Source: an uncultured Burkholderiales bacterium
GTDB lineage: Bacteria > Pseudomonadota > Gammaproteobacteria > Burkholderiales > Burkholderiaceae_C
Direction: 5' to 3'
Assembly (NCBI GenBank): GCA_903926695.1
Contig: CAIYKK010000002.1
Coordinates: 1 to 8,067, forward strand
Length of the DNA: 8,067 nucleotides
Shown: in pieces, positions 6,588 through 8,067 of the stretch
Layout of the letters: each line of letters begins with the position of its first letter
Numbering within the stretch: position 1 is the stretch's first letter
Made by a program: the position numbers and the translations under genes
The notes under the pieces: generated by a model
Seen by the model: only the letters and a program-made list of their open reading frames with translations
Database searches by the model: none
What the model was told of the DNA's origin: nothing

Positions 6588-6822
6588 CAGCTTTTCATGC
6601 GGAGCGCCCGCAAAATTTGTCTTGACCCCAACAGCGTGCAGGCGATCTGCTCTCCGCAGCGGGCACGGGACGCTGCAGCCACCCACGCCGCGCCCAGCCA
6701 AAGCGCAGGTGGCGCACTTCAAACACGAGAAGCTATTGCAGCCGATTGAAAATTTATCCTGAAATTCAGCATTAAGCAATTCTTAAGATAAGTGGCTTAC
6801 ATTCATGTCTGATGTTACGTAA

Positions 6823-6863
6823 TTTTCAGTGAAAATAAATTCACCCAAGCCTGTTTTCACTGA
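6823..6863. repeat. 10-bp perfect inverted repeat upstream of the RTX gene
   Basis: TCAGTGAAAA (6826-6835) is exactly complementary to TTTTCACTGA (6854-6863), separated by 18 bases. The left arm is itself part of the near-palindrome TTTTCA-G-TGAAAA (6823-6835). It ends 56 bases before the RTX ATG. It could be a paired operator (arm centres about 28 bases apart) or a leader hairpin. No U-run follows, so it does not look like a terminator. Confidence 0.5.
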
Positions 6864-6919
6864 GGTCGGCGCGCCGCCTGCGCAACATCATTTTTGAAAA
6901 ATTTAATGGAGATATGACC

Positions 6920-8067
6920 ATGAGCCGCGTAACCATTTCAGAAGCAATTTTTAACATTTTCGATGGCATTGAGCCCAGTTTTGTTTCAGTTTCGAGTGTC
7001 AGCTCGGATCGGATTGAAATTTCTGTCGAGCTCGACACGGGCATGGCGGCATTTTCAATTTCCGGCTCTTTTTCGGGTATTTCTGGAACCAGCCTGTTCG
7101 GTTTATCGGGTTCTGTGACGGGCATTTCCCTGTCTATTGACAATGTGTCACAGTTTGATACAGCGGGTTTGAATTTTGATGTGACTGAAGTTACAAAAAT
7201 TGTCATTCAAGATGTCAAGGTGCTGCTGGACCTGACGCAGGAGCACAGCGGCGACCTGCTTGGTTCAGGCAGCAATGATGTGCTTGGCGGCTCTTCGGGC
7301 GACGACAACATCTCGGGCAACCTGGGTGACGACAACCTGTCCGGCGGCACCGGAAGCGACCATCTTTCGGGCGGCGCAGGCGCTGACCACCTCGATGGCG
7401 GCGATGGCGCTGACCAGCTCGACGGCGGCGACGGCAACGACAACCTGGGAGGCGGCATCGGCGATGACAACCTTTCGGGCGGTATAGGCGCTGACCAGCT
7501 CGATGGTGGCGATGGCGCTGACCAGCTCGACGGCGGCGACGGCGACGATAACCTGATCGGCGGCAACGGCAATGACACCCTGGCTGGCGGCACGGGCACC
7601 AACACCCTGACCGGCGGCGCAGGCGACGACACCTACACCGTGGACTCGGCCACCGACACGGTCATTGAAGCCACAGGCACCGGCAGCGGTATCGACACCG
7701 TGTACGCCAGCGTCAACGACGCGCTGGGTGCCAACCTGGAAAACCTCGTGCTCACCGGCGCGGCGCTGACCGGCACCGGCAATGATGCCAACAACGTCAT
7801 CACCGGCAACCTCGGCGCCAACGCGCTGTCCGGCGGCCTGGGCGATGACAGCCTCGACGGCGGCGACGGCAATGACAGTCTGGTCGGCGGCGACGGCAAC
7901 GACAGTCTCGTTGGCGGCGGCGGCAGCGACACTCTGGCTGGCGGCACGGGCACCGACACGCTGTCTGGCGGCTTAGGCAACGACACCTACACCGTGACCT
8001 CGGCCACCGACGTGATTGTTGAAGCCACAGGCAGCGGCACCGACACCGTGTACGCCAGCGTCAACGA
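6920..8067 (+). CDS. RTX-type calcium-binding repeat protein, 5' part (runs off window)
   Basis: ATG 6920 is preceded by GGAG eight bases upstream; an in-frame ATG at 6914 is too close to that site. The frame stays open for 382 codons to the window edge. Residues 1 to about 110 form a Ser/Gly/Ile-rich, beta-strand-like domain (for example FSISGSFSGISGTSLFGLSG) that I do not recognise and that is more A+T-rich than the rest. Residues 112-237 are 14 RTX nonapeptides of the type xLxGGxGxD, residues 239-292 a linker (YTVDSATDTVIEATG, DTVYASVN, NLENLVLTG), residues 293-355 seven more nonapeptides, and then a second linker copy is cut off. RTX repeats bind Ca2+ and fold into a beta-roll outside the cell. 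With no Sec or Tat signal, type I secretion through a C-terminal signal (outside the window) is likely. No transporter or lipase/protease domain is visible, so adhesin, S-layer or enzyme roles stay open. Confidence 0.92.
   Translation, partial: MSRVTISEAIFNIFDGIEPSFVSVSSVSSDRIEISVELDTGMAAFSISGSFSGISGTSLFGLSGSVTGISLSIDNVSQFDTAGLNFDVTEVTKIVIQDVKVLLDLTQEHSGDLLGSGSNDVLGGSSGDDNISGNLGDDNLSGGTGSDHLSGGAGADHLDGGDGADQLDGGDGNDNLGGGIGDDNLSGGIGADQLDGGDGADQLDGGDGDDNLIGGNGNDTLAGGTGTNTLTGGAGDDTYTVDSATDTVIEATGTGSGIDTVYASVNDALGANLENLVLTGAALTGTGNDANNVITGNLGANALSGGLGDDSLDGGDGNDSLVGGDGNDSLVGGGGSDTLAGGTGTDTLSGGLGNDTYTVTSATDVIVEATGSGTDTVYASVN
7253..7630 (+). repeat. RTX nonapeptide array 1 (14 tandem 27-bp units)
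   Basis: Fourteen consecutive nine-codon units encode residues 112-237. The first four are more diverged (DLLGSGSND, VLGGSSGDD, NISGNLGDD, NLSGGTGSD) and the later ones nearly canonical (QLDGGDGND). A four-unit, 108-bp block is duplicated in tandem: 7379-7486 and 7487-7594 align, with the first 60 or so bases nearly identical. Confidence 0.85.
7580..7719 (+). repeat. Long direct repeat, copy 1
   Basis: This stretch, which encodes the end of RTX array 1 plus the linker up to DTVYASVND, recurs at 7934-8067 with high nucleotide identity. The offset is 354 bp (118 codons), falling to 348 bp after a two-codon indel (TGSGIDT against GSGTDT). The gene is therefore built of array-plus-linker modules. 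Confidence 0.8.
7796..7984 (+). repeat. RTX nonapeptide array 2 (7 tandem units)
   Basis: Seven nine-codon units encode residues 293-355: VITGNLGAN, ALSGGLGDD, SLDGGDGND, SLVGGDGND, SLVGGGGSD, TLAGGTGTD, TLSGGLGND. The array has half as many units as array 1, and its last two units match the last two of array 1. Confidence 0.85.
7934..8067 (+). repeat. Long direct repeat, copy 2 (cut by window edge)
   Basis: This is the second copy of the module at 7580-7719. It includes an exact 20-base match, GTGTACGCCAGCGTCAACGA, at the window end (8048-8067 against 7700-7719). The repeat probably continues beyond the window. Confidence 0.8.

Larger units (their letters stand above)
6516..6919. other. Divergent intergenic region between DUF305 and RTX genes
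   Basis: About 400 bp without a supportable gene. The two flanks (about 6516-6600 and 6740-6919) are A+T-rich and hold the promoter and operator candidates listed separately. The centre (about 6600-6722) is a GC-rich block whose translations in all frames look unlike a conserved protein; it starts with the small hairpin TGCGG/CCGCA (6598-6612). A further palindrome, CTGAAATTCAG, lies at 6759-6769, and TCTTAAGA lies at 6781-6788. No clear sigma-70 promoter for the RTX gene could be chosen. Confidence 0.6.

Noticed and set aside
6573..6779. 68-codon Cys-containing open frame on the minus strand in the divergent intergenic region
   Set aside because: No ribosome binding site, mixed composition, and it overlaps promoter and operator candidates. 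The peptide has no recognisable motif.
7253..7984. Regular 27-bp repeats considered as a CRISPR or non-coding satellite
   Set aside because: The repeats are multiples of three, keep one frame open throughout and encode xLxGGxGxD nonapeptides. There are no unique spacers between identical repeats.
7207..7986. Pro/Ser-rich open frames on the minus strand (PPxxLSxPxPP repeats)
   Set aside because: They are the antisense of the RTX nonapeptide coding repeats. The periodicity is inherited from the + strand gene, and no start signal or stop logic supports them.

Overview
The window looks like chromosomal DNA of a GC-rich Gram-negative bacterium, most likely a betaproteobacterium of the Burkholderiales (Comamonadaceae-like). 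This is inferred from the strong G/C third-position bias, a Tat-exported DUF1501 protein paired with a DUF1800 lipoprotein, a phytochrome-type histidine kinase and a periplasmic DUF305 protein. No rRNA, tRNA, CRISPR array or intact insertion sequence was seen. Both edges cut through genes.

Layout. (1) Positions 1-726, + strand: the C-terminal half of a sensor histidine kinase. (2) Positions 743-4974, - strand: a tight three-gene run, read right to left. It holds a calcineurin-like metallophosphoesterase, a DUF1800 lipoprotein and a DUF1501 Tat substrate. The last two are certainly coupled, because the DUF1800 stop codon lies inside the DUF1501 ribosome binding site. (3) Positions about 5031-5146: a short stretch whose minus-strand translation resembles the core of an IS3-type transposase, probably a relic. 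(4) Positions 5151-5909, - strand: an SGNH/GDSL-like protein in visibly more A+T-rich DNA, possibly acquired. (5) Positions 5910-6113: a GC-rich spacer with overlapping hairpins. (6) Positions 6114-6515, - strand: a small secreted DUF305 protein with His/Met-rich motifs. (7) Positions 6516-6919: a divergent regulatory region with several palindromes and a motif present at both ends. (8) Positions 6920-8067, + strand: the 5' part of an RTX-type calcium-binding repeat protein that runs off the right edge.

How the genes fit together. The DUF1800/DUF1501 pair is a widely conserved but functionally uncharacterised export pair: one member appears lipid-anchored and the other Tat-translocated, so both should act beyond the inner membrane. 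The RTX protein has no Sec or Tat signal and is presumably a type I secretion substrate, but no secretion genes are in view. DUF305 and the RTX gene are divergently transcribed from one intergenic region and may share regulation. The kinase has no partner regulator in view. The points most worth a second look are the RTX gene with its unusual A+T-rich N-terminal domain and layered duplications, the shared motif and inverted repeats before it, and the coupled DUF1800/DUF1501 pair.
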